DNA of 64,000 nt from Sphingobium aromaticiconvertens (GTDB lineage Bacteria; Pseudomonadota; Alphaproteobacteria; Sphingomonadales; Sphingomonadaceae). The notes below the pieces were generated by a model, which was not told where the DNA came from, did no database searches, and was given only the letters and a program-made list of their open reading frames with translations. Below, one piece after another: positions 46,301 through 56,460 of the stretch. Position numbers and translations under genes: made by a program. The first letter of the stretch is position 1. Each line of letters opens with the position of its first letter. Where the stretch lies: assembly GCF_037154075.1 (NCBI RefSeq), contig NZ_JBANRJ010000001.1, positions 4,999,604 through 5,063,603 on the forward strand, written 5' to 3'.

Positions 46301-47086
46301 TCATTTCGCGGGCTTGTAACCAAAAGCCGCTTTCGCCAGTTTCACAATGGCGGGATCGGCATCGGGCATGTCCATCGGCACCAGCGCCTCCAGACGGTCC
46401 GCGACATAGGTGAGCGCAGCGATGCGCCCAGCCTTGCGGTTGTTATTGTCGATGACATGCCAGGGCGCGTGTTTGCTGTCCGTCTTTTTGAACATCGCGT
46501 GCATCGCGTCGAGATAGTCGGCGCGGCGGGCGCGGTTGCGATAATCATCGGGACCGGTCTTCCACCGTTTCCACGGGGTATCGAGCCGCTGGGCCAGTTG
46601 TTCGTCCTGCGTTTCCTGGGTGATGTGGATGAACAGCTTGACGAAGTTGGTGCCCGCGTCGGCCAGTTGCTTCTCAAAGGCATTGATCTCGTCATAACCG
46701 CGTTTCCAGTCGGCCTTCTTCGCGAAGCCCTCGACCCGTTCGACCAGCACCCGGCCATACCAACTGCGGTCGAACAAGGCGATATTCTGCCCGCCGGGCA
46801 GCCGCGTCCAGAAACGCCAGAGGAAATGATGATCGAGTTCTTCTTCAGTGGGCGCGGCGATGGGGTGGACCTGATAATAGCGCGGATCCCAATCGGCGGT
46901 CATCCGCTTGATGATGCCGCCCTTGCCCGCGGCGTCCCATCCTTCGAACAGGATGACGCTGCGGCGCTTGTGCAGGATATGCGCGACCTGAATCCGGGCG
47001 AGTCGCTGCTGGAGGGCCGCGAGGTCGGCGTCATAATCACCGGGATATTTCGCGCCCTTTTCATGGTCGCCAAGGTCGATCGTCAT
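46301..47086 (-). CDS. ppk2: Polyphosphate kinase 2 (PPK2 family)
   Basis: A 261-residue PPK2-type kinase. Walker A is ILFEGWDAAGKGG, the lid and DNP region holds RMTADWDPRYYQVHPIAAPT, and Walker B is NIALFDRSWYGRVLVERVEG. It transfers phosphate between polyphosphate and nucleotides; class I versus II preference cannot be read safely. AGGAG nine bases upstream supports this ATG; upstream in-frame extension overlaps aspS. A second, unrelated polyphosphate system (ppk1-ppx) lies 4 kb away. Confidence 0.9.
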   Translation of the reverse strand: MTIDLGDHEKGAKYPGDYDADLAALQQRLARIQVAHILHKRRSVILFEGWDAAGKGGIIKRMTADWDPRYYQVHPIAAPTEEELDHHFLWRFWTRLPGGQNIALFDRSWYGRVLVERVEGFAKKADWKRGYDEINAFEKQLADAGTNFVKLFIHITQETQDEQLAQRLDTPWKRWKTGPDDYRNRARRADYLDAMHAMFKKTDSKHAPWHVIDNNNRKAGRIAALTYVADRLEALVPMDMPDADPAIVKLAKAAFGYKPAK

Positions 47087-47106
47087 GGGCGCATTCTCCT
47101 TTCCGC

Positions 47107-47132
47107 CATGCTGGATCAAGTCCGGCATGACG
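47107..47132. repeat. REP-like palindrome between ppk2 and aspS
   Basis: TGCTGGA-tcaag-TCCGGCA is an imperfect palindrome followed by TGACGG. Short GATCAAGTCCGGCATGACG-type repeats are widely scattered in sphingomonad genomes as far as I recall. Confidence 0.5.
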
Positions 47133-47145
47133 GAAAGAGAAAAAG

Positions 47146-48930
47146 TCAGCCCTTGGGCGCAGGCTCCACGACACGGACATGGAGTTCGCGCAACTGCTTG
47201 AATTCGGCGGCGCTGGGTGCGCCCATCAGCAGGTCTTCGGCACGCTGGTTCATCGGGAACAGCGTGATTTCGCGCAGGTTCTGCACGCCGCACAGCAGCA
47301 TGACGATCCGGTCAACGCCAGCAGCCATGCCGCCATGGGGCGGCGCGCCGTACTGGAAGGCGCGGTATAGGCCGCCGAAGCGATCCTCCACATCCTGCTG
47401 GGACAGGCCGACCAGTTCGAACGCCTTGACCATCAGTTCGGGCGACTGGTTACGGATCGAGCCGGAGGCAATCTCGAAACCGTTGCAGACCATGTCATAT
47501 TGGTAGGCGTTGATGGTCAGGGGGTCCTGATTGTTCAGCGCGTCCAGACCACCCTGCGGCATCGAGAAGGGGTTATGCGCGAAGTCGACCGACTTGCTGT
47601 CCTCGTCATATTCGTAGAAGGGGAAGTCGACGATCCAGCACAGATCGAAGCGATCCTTGTCGATCAGGTCGAGCGTTTCGCCAACACGAGTGCGGGCGAG
47701 ACCGGCGAGCTTGGCGGCCTGCGATTCCTTGCCCGCGGCGAAGAACACGCCGTCATTGGCGCCAAGGCCCAGCGCGGCAATCAGCCTGGCCGTCGCTTCC
47801 TCTCCATGATTTTTGGCGATTGGGCCGCCGGGGACGCCATCCTTGATGTTGATATAGCCAAGCCCCGAATAGCCTTCGCCGCGCGCCCAATTATTCATCT
47901 CGTCGAAGAATTTGCGGCTGCCTGCACCAGCGCCGGGCGCGGGGATGGCGCGGATGACGCTGCCGCTTTCGACCAGCGAGGCGAAGATGCCAAAGCCGCT
48001 CCCGTGGAAATGTTCGGTGACGTCGGTGATTTCGATCGGGTTGCGCAGGTCGGGCTTGTCGCTGCCATATTTGAGCAGAGCTTCGGCGTGCGGGATGCGG
48101 CGGAAGCTGCCCGCGGGCGTCACCGGCTTGCCGTCGGCGAACGCCTCGAACACCTGCGCGATCACCGGCTCCATCGTGTTCCAGACATCTTCCTGGGTGA
48201 CGAAGCTCATTTCCAGATCAAGCTGGTAAAATTCGCCCGGCAGGCGGTCGGCGCGGGGGTCTTCGTCGCGGAAGCAGGGCGCGATCTGGAAATAACGGTC
48301 GAAGCCCGCGACCATCAGCAACTGCTTATATTGCTGCGGCGCCTGCGGCAGGGCGTAGAATTTTCCGGGGTGGATACGGCTGGGCACCAGGAAGTCGCGC
48401 GCGCCCTCCGGGCTGCTCGCGGTCAGGATCGGCGTGGAATATTCAGTGAAGCCTATGCCTTCCATGCGGCGGCGCATGTCGGAGATGATCTTCGTGCGCT
48501 TGACGATGTTGGCGTGCAGCGTTTCGCGGCGCAGGTCGAGGAAGCGATAGCGCAGGCGAATATCCTCAGGATATTCCTGCTCGCCCGCGACGGGCAGCGG
48601 CAGTTCGGCAGCGACCGACTGGACGGTCACGCTGTCGGCCACGACCTCGATTCCGCCGGTTTCCATCTTCGGGTTGGTCGCCTCGGGACCGCGCGCAACG
48701 ACGGTGCCGTCGATCGTCACGACCGATTCGGCGCGCAGGCCATCAAGGATGCGCAGCGCTTCGCTATCAGCCTTGGCGACGATCTGGGTCAGGCCATAAT
48801 GGTCGCGCAGGTCGACGAACAACACGCCCCCATGGTCGCGCTTGCGATGCACCCAGCCGGACAGGCGGACGGTCGCGCCGACATCAGCCTCACGAAGGGC
48901 AGCGCAATTGTGGGTGCGATAGGCATGCAT
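47146..48930 (-). CDS. aspS: Aspartyl-tRNA synthetase
   Basis: A 594-residue bacterial-type class II synthetase: an N-terminal OB-fold anticodon domain ([20 protein letters not shown]), motif 2 with [21 protein letters not shown], a GAD insertion domain, and motif 3 [15 protein letters not shown]. It charges tRNA-Asp, or tRNA-Asp and tRNA-Asn if non-discriminating, which the sequence does not settle. It is divergent from rnd. Confidence 0.97.
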   Translation of the reverse strand: MHAYRTHNCAALREADVGATVRLSGWVHRKRDHGGVLFVDLRDHYGLTQIVAKADSEALRILDGLRAESVVTIDGTVVARGPEATNPKMETGGIEVVADSVTVQSVAAELPLPVAGEQEYPEDIRLRYRFLDLRRETLHANIVKRTKIISDMRRRMEGIGFTEYSTPILTASSPEGARDFLVPSRIHPGKFYALPQAPQQYKQLLMVAGFDRYFQIAPCFRDEDPRADRLPGEFYQLDLEMSFVTQEDVWNTMEPVIAQVFEAFADGKPVTPAGSFRRIPHAEALLKYGSDKPDLRNPIEITDVTEHFHGSGFGIFASLVESGSVIRAIPAPGAGAGSRKFFDEMNNWARGEGYSGLGYINIKDGVPGGPIAKNHGEEATARLIAALGLGANDGVFFAAGKESQAAKLAGLARTRVGETLDLIDKDRFDLCWIVDFPFYEYDEDSKSVDFAHNPFSMPQGGLDALNNQDPLTINAYQYDMVCNGFEIASGSIRNQSPELMVKAFELVGLSQQDVEDRFGGLYRAFQYGAPPHGGMAAGVDRIVMLLCGVQNLREITLFPMNQRAEDLLMGAPSAAEFKQLRELHVRVVEPAPKG

Positions 48931-49055
48931 GGCGTTCTATTCTTTCAGTTTCGTTTTACGGAAATGACAAACCCCTGACGGCAGGCTATGGGCATCAGGT
49001 CATTACGACCAGCCCGCCAGGGAGCGGGCCAGCCCATAATAAGATCGAAGACCAT

Positions 49056-50222
49056 ATGCAAATCCATCCGCTGATTACCGACAGCAAGACGCTTTCCGAT
49101 TTCTGCGCCCGTATCGCAAAATCCCCCTATATCGCCGTCGACACCGAGTTCATGCGCGAGAACAGCTATTGGCCCGACCTGTGCCTGGTGCAGGTCGCCG
49201 ACGCGCATGAAGCCGCCGCCATCGACCCGAAGGCGCCGGGGCTGGACATGACGCCGCTGCTGGAACTGATGACCAATAATGAGGATGTCCTCAAGGTCTT
49301 CCACGCGGGCGGGCAGGATCTCGAGATCATCTACAACCTGACCGGCAAGACGCCGCACCCGATGTTCGATACCCAGATCGCGGCGATGGCGCTCGGCCTT
49401 GGCGAGCAGATCGGTTACGGCAATCTGGTCGATGCGTGGATGGGCGTGACGCTGGACAAGGGGGCGCGCTTCACCGACTGGGGCCGGCGGCCACTGGATG
49501 CCCGGCAGATCGACTATGCGATCGGCGACGTCACCTACCTGATCCAGATTTTCCCCAAGATGCTGGAAGAACTGCGCAAGACCGGGCGCGGCGACTGGCT
49601 GGACCAAGAGATGGAGCGGATCAGCGATCCGTCCAACTATGTAACCTTGCCCGAAGACGCCTGGCAGCGCGTCCGCATCGCCAGCCGCAAGGCCGATGTG
49701 CTGGGCCGCCTGAAGGCGCTGGCCGCGTGGCGTGAGATCGAGGCGCAGGACAAGAACCTGCCGCGCGGGCGCATCGTCAAGGATGAGACGCTGGCCGACA
49801 TCGCCAGCCATCCGCCCCGCGTTCAGGATGATCTGGGCAAGGTGCGCGGCCTGTCCGCGACGTGGAAAAGCAACGACATCGGCGCGCGCCTGATGGCGGC
49901 GCTGGCAAAGCACCAGCCACTGGATCGCGAGGAAATGCCCGAACGCGATCCCAAGCGGCCGGGCCTCGGCAAAGACGGCGCGCTGGTGGCGGACCTCCTC
50001 AAGCTGCTGCTCAAGATCCGGTCGCGCGACATCAACGTCGCTTCGCGCCTGATCGCGCGGACCGATGATATCGACGCACTGGCGGCGGGTGTCCGCGAGG
50101 GGCTGTCGATCCTGGAGGGCTGGCGCTATGAACAGTTCGGGCGCGATGCGGTCGATCTGGTCGAAGGGCGCATGGCCTTTGCGGTCAAGAACGGACGCCT
50201 GCGGATGACCCGCACCGAATAG
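49056..50222 (+). CDS. rnd: Ribonuclease D
   Basis: A 388-residue DEDDy exoribonuclease. Motif I is YIAVDTEFMRENSYWP, motif II is VFHAGGQDLEII, and motif III is RQIDYAIGDVTYLIQIF with the Tyr. An HRDC domain follows (ALAAWREIEAQDKNLPRGRI). It trims 3' ends of tRNAs and other stable RNAs. The I78-type lipoprotein gene starts 9 bases after its stop. Confidence 0.96.
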   Translation: MQIHPLITDSKTLSDFCARIAKSPYIAVDTEFMRENSYWPDLCLVQVADAHEAAAIDPKAPGLDMTPLLELMTNNEDVLKVFHAGGQDLEIIYNLTGKTPHPMFDTQIAAMALGLGEQIGYGNLVDAWMGVTLDKGARFTDWGRRPLDARQIDYAIGDVTYLIQIFPKMLEELRKTGRGDWLDQEMERISDPSNYVTLPEDAWQRVRIASRKADVLGRLKALAAWREIEAQDKNLPRGRIVKDETLADIASHPPRVQDDLGKVRGLSATWKSNDIGARLMAALAKHQPLDREEMPERDPKRPGLGKDGALVADLLKLLLKIRSRDINVASRLIARTDDIDALAAGVREGLSILEGWRYEQFGRDAVDLVEGRMAFAVKNGRLRMTRTE

Positions 50223-50231
50223 GAGAAGATT

Positions 50232-50528
50232 ATGATGCGGACGGCTTTGGTGGCGATGATGATGGCTCCGCTGGCGGCCTGTGCCACCACAAGCGGCGGC
50301 GAGGCTCCGGCGGCGAATGCCGAAGGGCCGTGCCGCAACGAACCCGTCGCCTCTTTCGTGGGGCAGAAGGCGAGCGCAGAGACGGGAGCTGCGATGCTGA
50401 AGGCGTCGGGCGCGAAGACCATGCGCTGGGGTGGCCCCGGCATGGCGATGACGATGGATTTCCGGCCAGAGCGGCTGACCGTCGCCTATGACGAAGCGAT
50501 GGTGATTACGTCGGCGCGGTGCGGCTGA
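50232..50528 (+). CDS. I78-family peptidase inhibitor lipoprotein
   Basis: A 98-residue predicted lipoprotein: MMRTALVAMMMAPLAAC with the lipobox LAAC, then a short linker and the I78 inhibitor-like core (CRNEPVASFVGQKASAETGA ... RWGGPGMAMTMDFRPERLTV ... ITSARCG). AGGAGA directly upstream supports the start. I78 members inhibit serine proteases; many are predicted envelope proteins. Probably transcribed with rnd. Confidence 0.88.
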   Translation: MMRTALVAMMMAPLAACATTSGGEAPAANAEGPCRNEPVASFVGQKASAETGAAMLKASGAKTMRWGGPGMAMTMDFRPERLTVAYDEAMVITSARCG

Positions 50529-50548
50529 CCTTAACGACGAGAAGCCGT

Positions 50549-50653
50549 CTAGAGCAATTTCCGATCCGATTGCATCGGCTCGGTTGCTCTGCTTTTTAAT
50601 TTTACGCGTTTTCCGAGCCAGCAGATGATTCTATCTGCTTCGAAAACCCTCTA
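50549..50653. repeat. Composite palindromic element, copy D (inverted)
   Basis: Unit II (AGAGCAA ... CCGAT / ATCGG ... TTGCTCT, 50551-50590) is followed by unit I (GTTTTC / GAAAAC around GCAGAT-gattct-ATCTGC, about 50608-50647). Read on the minus strand it aligns with copy C along its length. The terminal CTCTAG supplies the TAG stop of ppx. Confidence 0.85.
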
Positions 50654-52171
50654 GCTTGCCTGGGTCATACGGTGCTTGACACCCATGGCCTGGGCCAACT
50701 GACGCAGGCGGCGTTCGACGGCTTCACCATAAAGATCGGTATCGCGGCCACGCAGGACCAGCGAGAGCGTGTCGCCATCAAGGTCCAGACGCCCGGCCTC
50801 CAGTGGTCCCTCCACGCCGCCAGAAAGGCGCTGACCCAAGCGGATCGCCAAGCCCCAAAGGTTCGCGCGCTCCAGTGCCTGGGGCGAGGCAAGCGTGTCG
50901 AGTGGCGCGGGCGCCGTGCTGCCGCCGCCGAAATTGCTGTGCAGCGCCTGCGCCAGCATCGCCCGTTCCTCGACCGTGATGCCGACCCAATTGCCGTGCA
51001 GCGCGATCTCCACGCCGCGCTCGGCCCGGAAGTCAGGATTGGCGCGCCAGCCGACATCGGCGAGCAGGCAGGCGGCGCGACGAATGCGACGCCAGCCACT
51101 GCCATCCTCAAGGAACAACGGCGCGATCCAGCGTTCGATCATGTCGCCATGGCCGGAGAAACGCGCCTGCGCCTCCCCTTCCGCCTCAACGGCGATCAAC
51201 AGGGGGTCCGCCTTGCGGAGATCGGCGGGCAGCCCTTCGAACAACAACCCTTCGCGCAAGCCATAGGCGGAGACGATGAGCCGCTGGGATTTGAGCTGGC
51301 GGACCATGACCGAAAGTAAGGCTGCCGCATCCGGCAGGGTCGGGATGCGAGAGCCGGTCATCGCGGGAACACCCTTCAGCCGGGCGCGACCAACATGGCT
51401 GACGATGCGGGTCAATTGTTCGGCGCGGGCGGCGGGCATCTCATATTGGTGGAGGACCGGCAGCGGAAAGTCGTTGAGCTGCATGTCGAAGCGGGCCAGC
51501 GCGCGCCAGGAGCCACCGACAAGATAGAAGGGCAGGTTCGGCGCCGCCGCCCATCCGGTCTTGAGCAGCATCTTCTTGACGAGGCGCTCCATCGCTCCGC
51601 GCCCCTTGGCCCGGATTTCGGGCAGGCGTAGCACGCCCAGCGGCAGCGAGATGGTCTGGTGCACCGCGCCATCGCGAATGCGGGCCAGTTCCAGACTGCC
51701 GCCCCCCAGATCACCGACGATGCCGTTGGCGTCAGGAATGCCCGACAGCACGCCCATCGCCGCGCCGACCGCCTCCTGCGCGCCGCTCAACAGTTCGACG
51801 TCCAGCCCGATCTGCGCGGCGCGGGCGATGAAATCCGGGCCGTTGATCGCGTCGCGCACGGCGGCGGTCGCGACGCAACGCACATCCTGCACCGCCATTT
51901 CGCGGCACAGATGCGCGAAGCGGGCAAGGGCGCGCAAGCCCCGCTCCATGGCTTCGGTTTCGATCCGGCCGGTCTTGCCCAGCGATGCGCCCAGCCCCGC
52001 CATCACCTTTTCATTGAACAGGATGAACGGGATGCGGCGCGGCCCGTCATAGACGACCAGTCGCACGCTGTTGGAACCGATGTCGATGATGGCGCTGCGC
52101 GCAAAGGCAGGCTCGCTGGCCGGTGCCATGTTTTCAGCGAGCGCGCGGACGCGATGGAGCATTGATGGCAT
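50651..52171 (-). CDS. ppx: Exopolyphosphatase / Ppx-GppA phosphatase
   Basis: A 506-residue ASKHA-fold enzyme. The phosphate 1 motif is IIDIGSNSVRLVVYDG, the Ser/Glu region LLSGAQEAVGAAMGVLSG, phosphate 2 is GIVGDLGGGSLELARI, and a C-terminal HD-like domain follows. It removes terminal phosphates from polyphosphate and possibly pppGpp. It starts 6 bases after the ppk1 stop, so the pair is co-transcribed. Its stop lies in a palindromic repeat. Confidence 0.93.
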   Translation of the reverse strand: MPSMLHRVRALAENMAPASEPAFARSAIIDIGSNSVRLVVYDGPRRIPFILFNEKVMAGLGASLGKTGRIETEAMERGLRALARFAHLCREMAVQDVRCVATAAVRDAINGPDFIARAAQIGLDVELLSGAQEAVGAAMGVLSGIPDANGIVGDLGGGSLELARIRDGAVHQTISLPLGVLRLPEIRAKGRGAMERLVKKMLLKTGWAAAPNLPFYLVGGSWRALARFDMQLNDFPLPVLHQYEMPAARAEQLTRIVSHVGRARLKGVPAMTGSRIPTLPDAAALLSVMVRQLKSQRLIVSAYGLREGLLFEGLPADLRKADPLLIAVEAEGEAQARFSGHGDMIERWIAPLFLEDGSGWRRIRRAACLLADVGWRANPDFRAERGVEIALHGNWVGITVEERAMLAQALHSNFGGGSTAPAPLDTLASPQALERANLWGLAIRLGQRLSGGVEGPLEAGRLDLDGDTLSLVLRGRDTDLYGEAVERRLRQLAQAMGVKHRMTQAS

Positions 52172-52177
52172 CGACCT

Positions 52178-54316
52178 TTAGCGCCTGTGCCGCAGGCTGA
52201 GTGTCGGCACGGCTACACTGTCGAGCGCGGCGCCACGGCCCGAAAGCGAGGGATTGGTCATGAAATAGCGATGGAGATTGAAAGGGCGATCGCCCGGTTC
52301 AAGACGCCGGTAATGGCCATCGCTTTCCAGCTCCCAGCTTTGTTCATTATCCATGAGGTTGGCGACCATCACCTGATCGAGAATCTGGTCATGCACCGTT
52401 TCATTTTCGACCGGCAGCAGGAATTCCACCCGGCGATCGAAATTGCGCGGCATCCAGTCGGCTGAGCTGATGAAGACCTTTGCGCCATTATTGGGCAGCG
52501 CCTTGCCATTGCCGAACACGGCGATGCGGCTGTGCTCCAGAAAGCGGCCGACGACCGACTTCACTCGGATATTCTCCGACATGCCGGGCACGCCGGGGCG
52601 CAGGCAGCAGATGCCCCGGATGATGAGGTCGATCTGAACCCCCGCATTGCTGGCGGCATAGAGTTTTTCGATGATCGCGGGATCGACCAGCGAGTTCATC
52701 TTCGCCCAGATATTGCCCTGCCGCCCGGCGCGGACATGGTCGATCTCCGCATCGATCTGCTGGCAGAGGCTATTGCGCAGGTCGCGGGGCGACATGATGA
52801 GCTTTTCCAGCGCCTGCGGTTCGACATAACCGGTGATGTAATTGAACAGCGCCGCAGCATCGCGGCTATAGCGCGGATCGGCGGTGAAGAAGCTGAGGTC
52901 GGTATAAATGCGCGCGGTGACAGGATGGTAATTGCCGGTGCCGAAGTGACAATAGCTGCGAAAATGTCCGCTCTCCCGCCGGATGACCATCGAAATCTTG
53001 GCATGGGTCTTCCAGTCGATGAAGCCATAGACGACCTGCACCCCTGCCCGTTCGAGTTGCGAGGCCCAGAGGAGATTCTGCTCCTCGTCGAACCGGGCCT
53101 TCAACTCCACCACGGCGGTAACGGACTTGCCCGCCTCTGCCGCGTCGATGAGCGCGCGGATGATGGCGGATTGCTTGCCCGCGCGGTAGAGCGTCTGCTT
53201 GATCGCCACCACGTCCGGGTCGCTCGCCGCCTGTTTCAGGAAGGCGATGACGACATCGAAACTTTCATAGGGATGGTGGACGACGATGTCCTTGGCCCGG
53301 ATCGCAGCGAAGCAATCGCCGCCATATTCGCGAATTCGCTCTGGAAAACGCGGGACATAGGGTTCGAATTTGAGGTCGGGACGGTCCTCATCCACCAGGC
53401 CGGACAGGTCGCCGATGCCGACGAACCCCTCCACCTCCTCGACGATCGCGTCATGGCCCTGGAGCATGTCCTGAAGCATGTCCTCGACCGGTTCGGGGAT
53501 GCGTTCCTCAATCTCCATGCGGATCACGCGGCCACGGCGGCGGCGCTTGATGGCGCTGCGGAAATAGCGAACCAGGTCTTCGGCCTCTTCCTCAATCTCG
53601 ATGTCGCTGTCGCGGATGATGCGGAAGACGCCGCTGTTGCGGACGCGATAGCCGGGGAAAAGATCGCCGGAGAAGCGGCGGATCACCGCCTCCAGCGCCA
53701 TGTACCGTGCGGGGTCGCCGGGTATCCGCACAAAGCGGGCCAGCGAGGACGGGATCATCACCAGTTCGCGGATCGGCTGCTTGTCCGACAAGCGCTCCAG
53801 ATCGAAGATGATCGACAGCCCGCCATTGGGAATGAAGGGAAAGGGATGCGCGGGGTCGAGCGCCTGCGGGGTCAGGATCGGGAAGACCTGATTGAGGAAA
53901 TGGTCGCGCAGCCAGGCTTCGCTTGTCGCATCCATCCCGTTGGATGGCCCGATCACTTCGATCCCGACATCGCCCAGTTCGGCATGGAGCAGACCCCACA
54001 CCTTCTGCTGCGCCTGCATGAGCCGCGTGGTCCGTTCGGTAATGGCGGCGAGTTGCTGGGCGGGGGTGAGGCCGTCGGCGGAGCGCAGGTCGACATCCTC
54101 CAACTGCTGCCCCTTCAACCCTGCCACCCGGACGCTGAAAAATTCGTCCAGATTGGCGCCGGAGATCGACAGGAAGCGCAGCCGCTCCAGCAGCGGATGG
54201 GCGCGGTTCATCGCCTCCTCCAGCACGCGCTGATTGAACGCGAGCCATGACAGTTCGCGATTGAAATAGCGGTCGACCGGAAGGGTCAAGCTGGCGGCGG
54301 GATCAGCTTCGGCCAA
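52178..54316 (-). CDS. ppk1: Polyphosphate kinase 1
   Basis: A 712-residue PPK1. The N-terminal domain has RYFNRELSWLAFNQRVLEEA, the phospholipase-D-like core includes RFDEEQNLLWASQLERAGVQ, the autophosphorylated His in CHFGTGNYHP, and the C-terminal VEFLLPVEN. It makes polyphosphate from ATP reversibly. No ATG is available; the TTG at 54316, with AGGA seven bases upstream, is the start. It lies between hdaA (29 bases) and ppx (6 bases). Confidence 0.95.
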   Translation of the reverse strand: MAEADPAASLTLPVDRYFNRELSWLAFNQRVLEEAMNRAHPLLERLRFLSISGANLDEFFSVRVAGLKGQQLEDVDLRSADGLTPAQQLAAITERTTRLMQAQQKVWGLLHAELGDVGIEVIGPSNGMDATSEAWLRDHFLNQVFPILTPQALDPAHPFPFIPNGGLSIIFDLERLSDKQPIRELVMIPSSLARFVRIPGDPARYMALEAVIRRFSGDLFPGYRVRNSGVFRIIRDSDIEIEEEAEDLVRYFRSAIKRRRRGRVIRMEIEERIPEPVEDMLQDMLQGHDAIVEEVEGFVGIGDLSGLVDEDRPDLKFEPYVPRFPERIREYGGDCFAAIRAKDIVVHHPYESFDVVIAFLKQAASDPDVVAIKQTLYRAGKQSAIIRALIDAAEAGKSVTAVVELKARFDEEQNLLWASQLERAGVQVVYGFIDWKTHAKISMVIRRESGHFRSYCHFGTGNYHPVTARIYTDLSFFTADPRYSRDAAALFNYITGYVEPQALEKLIMSPRDLRNSLCQQIDAEIDHVRAGRQGNIWAKMNSLVDPAIIEKLYAASNAGVQIDLIIRGICCLRPGVPGMSENIRVKSVVGRFLEHSRIAVFGNGKALPNNGAKVFISSADWMPRNFDRRVEFLLPVENETVHDQILDQVMVANLMDNEQSWELESDGHYRRLEPGDRPFNLHRYFMTNPSLSGRGAALDSVAVPTLSLRHRR

Positions 54317-54345
54317 GACATGTCCTCGCGGGGTTGAAAATGGGG

Positions 54346-54972
54346 TCAGTTATTGGGTTCAGGCGGCAGTATAGGCAGGATGCCCGCATTTTGCAGGGCT
54401 TCTTTCGCCATTGCGACGGAAATCTTGCGACCAGATGACAGGGCAGCCTCATTCAGCAGGCGCGTGACGGCGGCGATGGCGCCATAAGTACGCTCGATCC
54501 GGCGCAGCAGCCAGTCGGGCAGTTCCGCCACAAAGGGCGCGCCAGCGCGCGACAATTGCCGCTCGACAAGGGCGTGGGCCAGTACCTCGTCCGGTTCAGC
54601 GATAGCGACATGGGGCACGGCGGCAAGACGCGAACGCAGGTCGGGCAGCGCGATGGTCCAGAGCGTCGGCGCGCTCTGGCCGATCAGCAGGAGCGGCACC
54701 CGGTCGGTCTGCGCCCGGTTCCAGGCGTGGAACAGGTGGTGCTCGTCCGTTCCTTCCGCATCGTCGATCAGTTCGCCACCGCTCATTTGCGCGAAATGGC
54801 GGCCCAGTGTCGAACGCCCGGACAATGGTGGACCGGTCAGGACAGTGATCATCACCGGCCAGTCGCGCCAGCTATCAAGATGACGCACGGCCAGCGCGTT
54901 GGCCTCGCTGGCCAGGAAGTCTCCGTCCCCCTGCCCCCCCGACCAATCGAACGGCAGGCTGATCTGCCTCAT
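54346..54972 (-). CDS. hdaA: DnaA-related replication regulator HdaA
   Basis: A 208-residue DnaA-like protein lacking the DNA-binding domain. It begins [10 protein letters not shown], followed by FLASEANALAVRHLDSW, a degenerate Walker A (LTGPPLSGRSTLG) and a DDAE Walker B equivalent. HdaA with the sliding clamp stimulates DnaA-ATP hydrolysis and prevents over-initiation in alphaproteobacteria. Its ATG overlaps the stop of the DUF2066 gene by four bases. Confidence 0.9.
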   Translation of the reverse strand: MRQISLPFDWSGGQGDGDFLASEANALAVRHLDSWRDWPVMITVLTGPPLSGRSTLGRHFAQMSGGELIDDAEGTDEHHLFHAWNRAQTDRVPLLLIGQSAPTLWTIALPDLRSRLAAVPHVAIAEPDEVLAHALVERQLSRAGAPFVAELPDWLLRRIERTYGAIAAVTRLLNEAALSSGRKISVAMAKEALQNAGILPILPPEPNN

Positions 54973-56261
54973 GGTTGGGGCGGGGTGGCCGGTGCAGGCC
55001 CAGCGCGGCGAGCGATCCGCAGCGTTGAGCCGGACGCGGTGACGGTATAGCCGCGCGCCTGAAGGCCGGTGCGGAGCGTGTCGAGCGTGCCTTCGAAACT
55101 GACCTGCATGACCGACATCCCGCCCAGAGCGAGGCTGCTGGTCGCGGCGGAGCGGACGCCGGGGATCGAGCGGACCAGCGATTCGCCCTGACCGACCGAC
55201 GCGACATCGGGCGTTTCGAACTGGACCGTAAAGCTGGAGGTGCCGGTCGTCGCCGCACCGGGGGCGTCGAACGATTCGACGGGCAGATCGGCGGCATTTT
55301 CGATTCTCAGTGCCTCGGGGTCGATCGGCTCCTCGATGATGAGCGAAGGATCGGGGCGCAGACGGCCATCGACCAGTGCCCCAACGTAAAGCAGGTCGAT
55401 GCGCCGGATCGCCTCATCCATCATCGCGGGAATCGCCCCATCATTGGCGGCGCGCAGGGAGAAGCTGCCGATCAACTGATTGTCGGGACCATAGCGCGCG
55501 GTGAAGCTGCCCACGACGGGACCGCCGGGCCATTGCCGGTCCAGCCGGGCGATCGGGAAAATGACATCGGCCGCGCCATATTGGTCGAGCAGCACGCGCC
55601 ACCACAGACGCCCGCGCCGCCCGGTTTGCCCGGCGTTGAGGAGCATGGGATCAGCGACAGACCCGGCGGTACGGACATAATCGATGGCGCTTTCACCCGT
55701 GCGAAAACGCGACCAGCCGCGCTGCCACTCGTTGATCCGTTCGAAGGTGACGGCCGAGCCGCCGTCCCAAAGCACGGGGATCACCAGCAACGGCGGCGAG
55801 CGTAGCGTCTGGCCGCTGATCCCCAGAAGCTGGCCGGTGCGAGCACGATCGAAAAGGACGCCCAGGGTCGCGACATAGCGGGTCGGCCCGGACTGTTCAT
55901 ATTGAATCTCGATACCCGACACCATCGCGCCCAACTGCGAATCGGAGAGCGCGGGCGCACCGGCGTTGCCATGGGTGCGCGTCCAGAGCATCCGCCACGC
56001 CTGCCGCTGGGCCAGTCGCCAGCCCGCATGGCGCGCGCTGTCGGCATCCTTGGCATAGACGTCGACCTTCACGCCGTTCACTTCGAAGTCACCGCCACTG
56101 GCGATGGGCGGCACACCGCGCTCGCCCTCCATCTGCGCGAACAGAGCCGCCGCCGCGAGGCCGATGAGAATCGCCAGCGCAATCTGCAAAGGCCGTGAGG
56201 CCAGACGAACAACGAGAGGGCGCACGCCCGACAGGCGCGAAATGGGGGCGGTGAGGGTCAC
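54969..56261 (-). CDS. DUF2066 secreted protein
   Basis: A 430-residue protein starting at GTG (56261), supported by AAAGGA six bases upstream; it opens with a basic region and a membrane or signal helix ([19 protein letters not shown]). The body matches DUF2066: [51 protein letters not shown]. Function unknown, probably periplasmic. An upstream extension in the same frame would run into the divergent purM start. First gene of the operon with hdaA-ppk1-ppx. Confidence 0.82.
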   Translation of the reverse strand: MTLTAPISRLSGVRPLVVRLASRPLQIALAILIGLAAAALFAQMEGERGVPPIASGGDFEVNGVKVDVYAKDADSARHAGWRLAQRQAWRMLWTRTHGNAGAPALSDSQLGAMVSGIEIQYEQSGPTRYVATLGVLFDRARTGQLLGISGQTLRSPPLLVIPVLWDGGSAVTFERINEWQRGWSRFRTGESAIDYVRTAGSVADPMLLNAGQTGRRGRLWWRVLLDQYGAADVIFPIARLDRQWPGGPVVGSFTARYGPDNQLIGSFSLRAANDGAIPAMMDEAIRRIDLLYVGALVDGRLRPDPSLIIEEPIDPEALRIENAADLPVESFDAPGAATTGTSSFTVQFETPDVASVGQGESLVRSIPGVRSAATSSLALGGMSVMQVSFEGTLDTLRTGLQARGYTVTASGSTLRIARRAGPAPATPPQP

Positions 56262-56460
56262 GGGCGTCCTTTTGGCGGGATTTGCCCGTCCTGCCAAGCG
56301 GCAACCTGCCGACTGGAGCATCGTGCGGGAAAGTGGTGCCGGTTTTTCGCTGAAAAAAGCGACGCGCGCACCCAAAACGCGCGCAAACAATCGAACGCCG
56401 CTGGCTCTGACGCCAATTGGTCGTTCCGTTTTCGCGTCACTTGTTCTAGGCGCGGAAACC

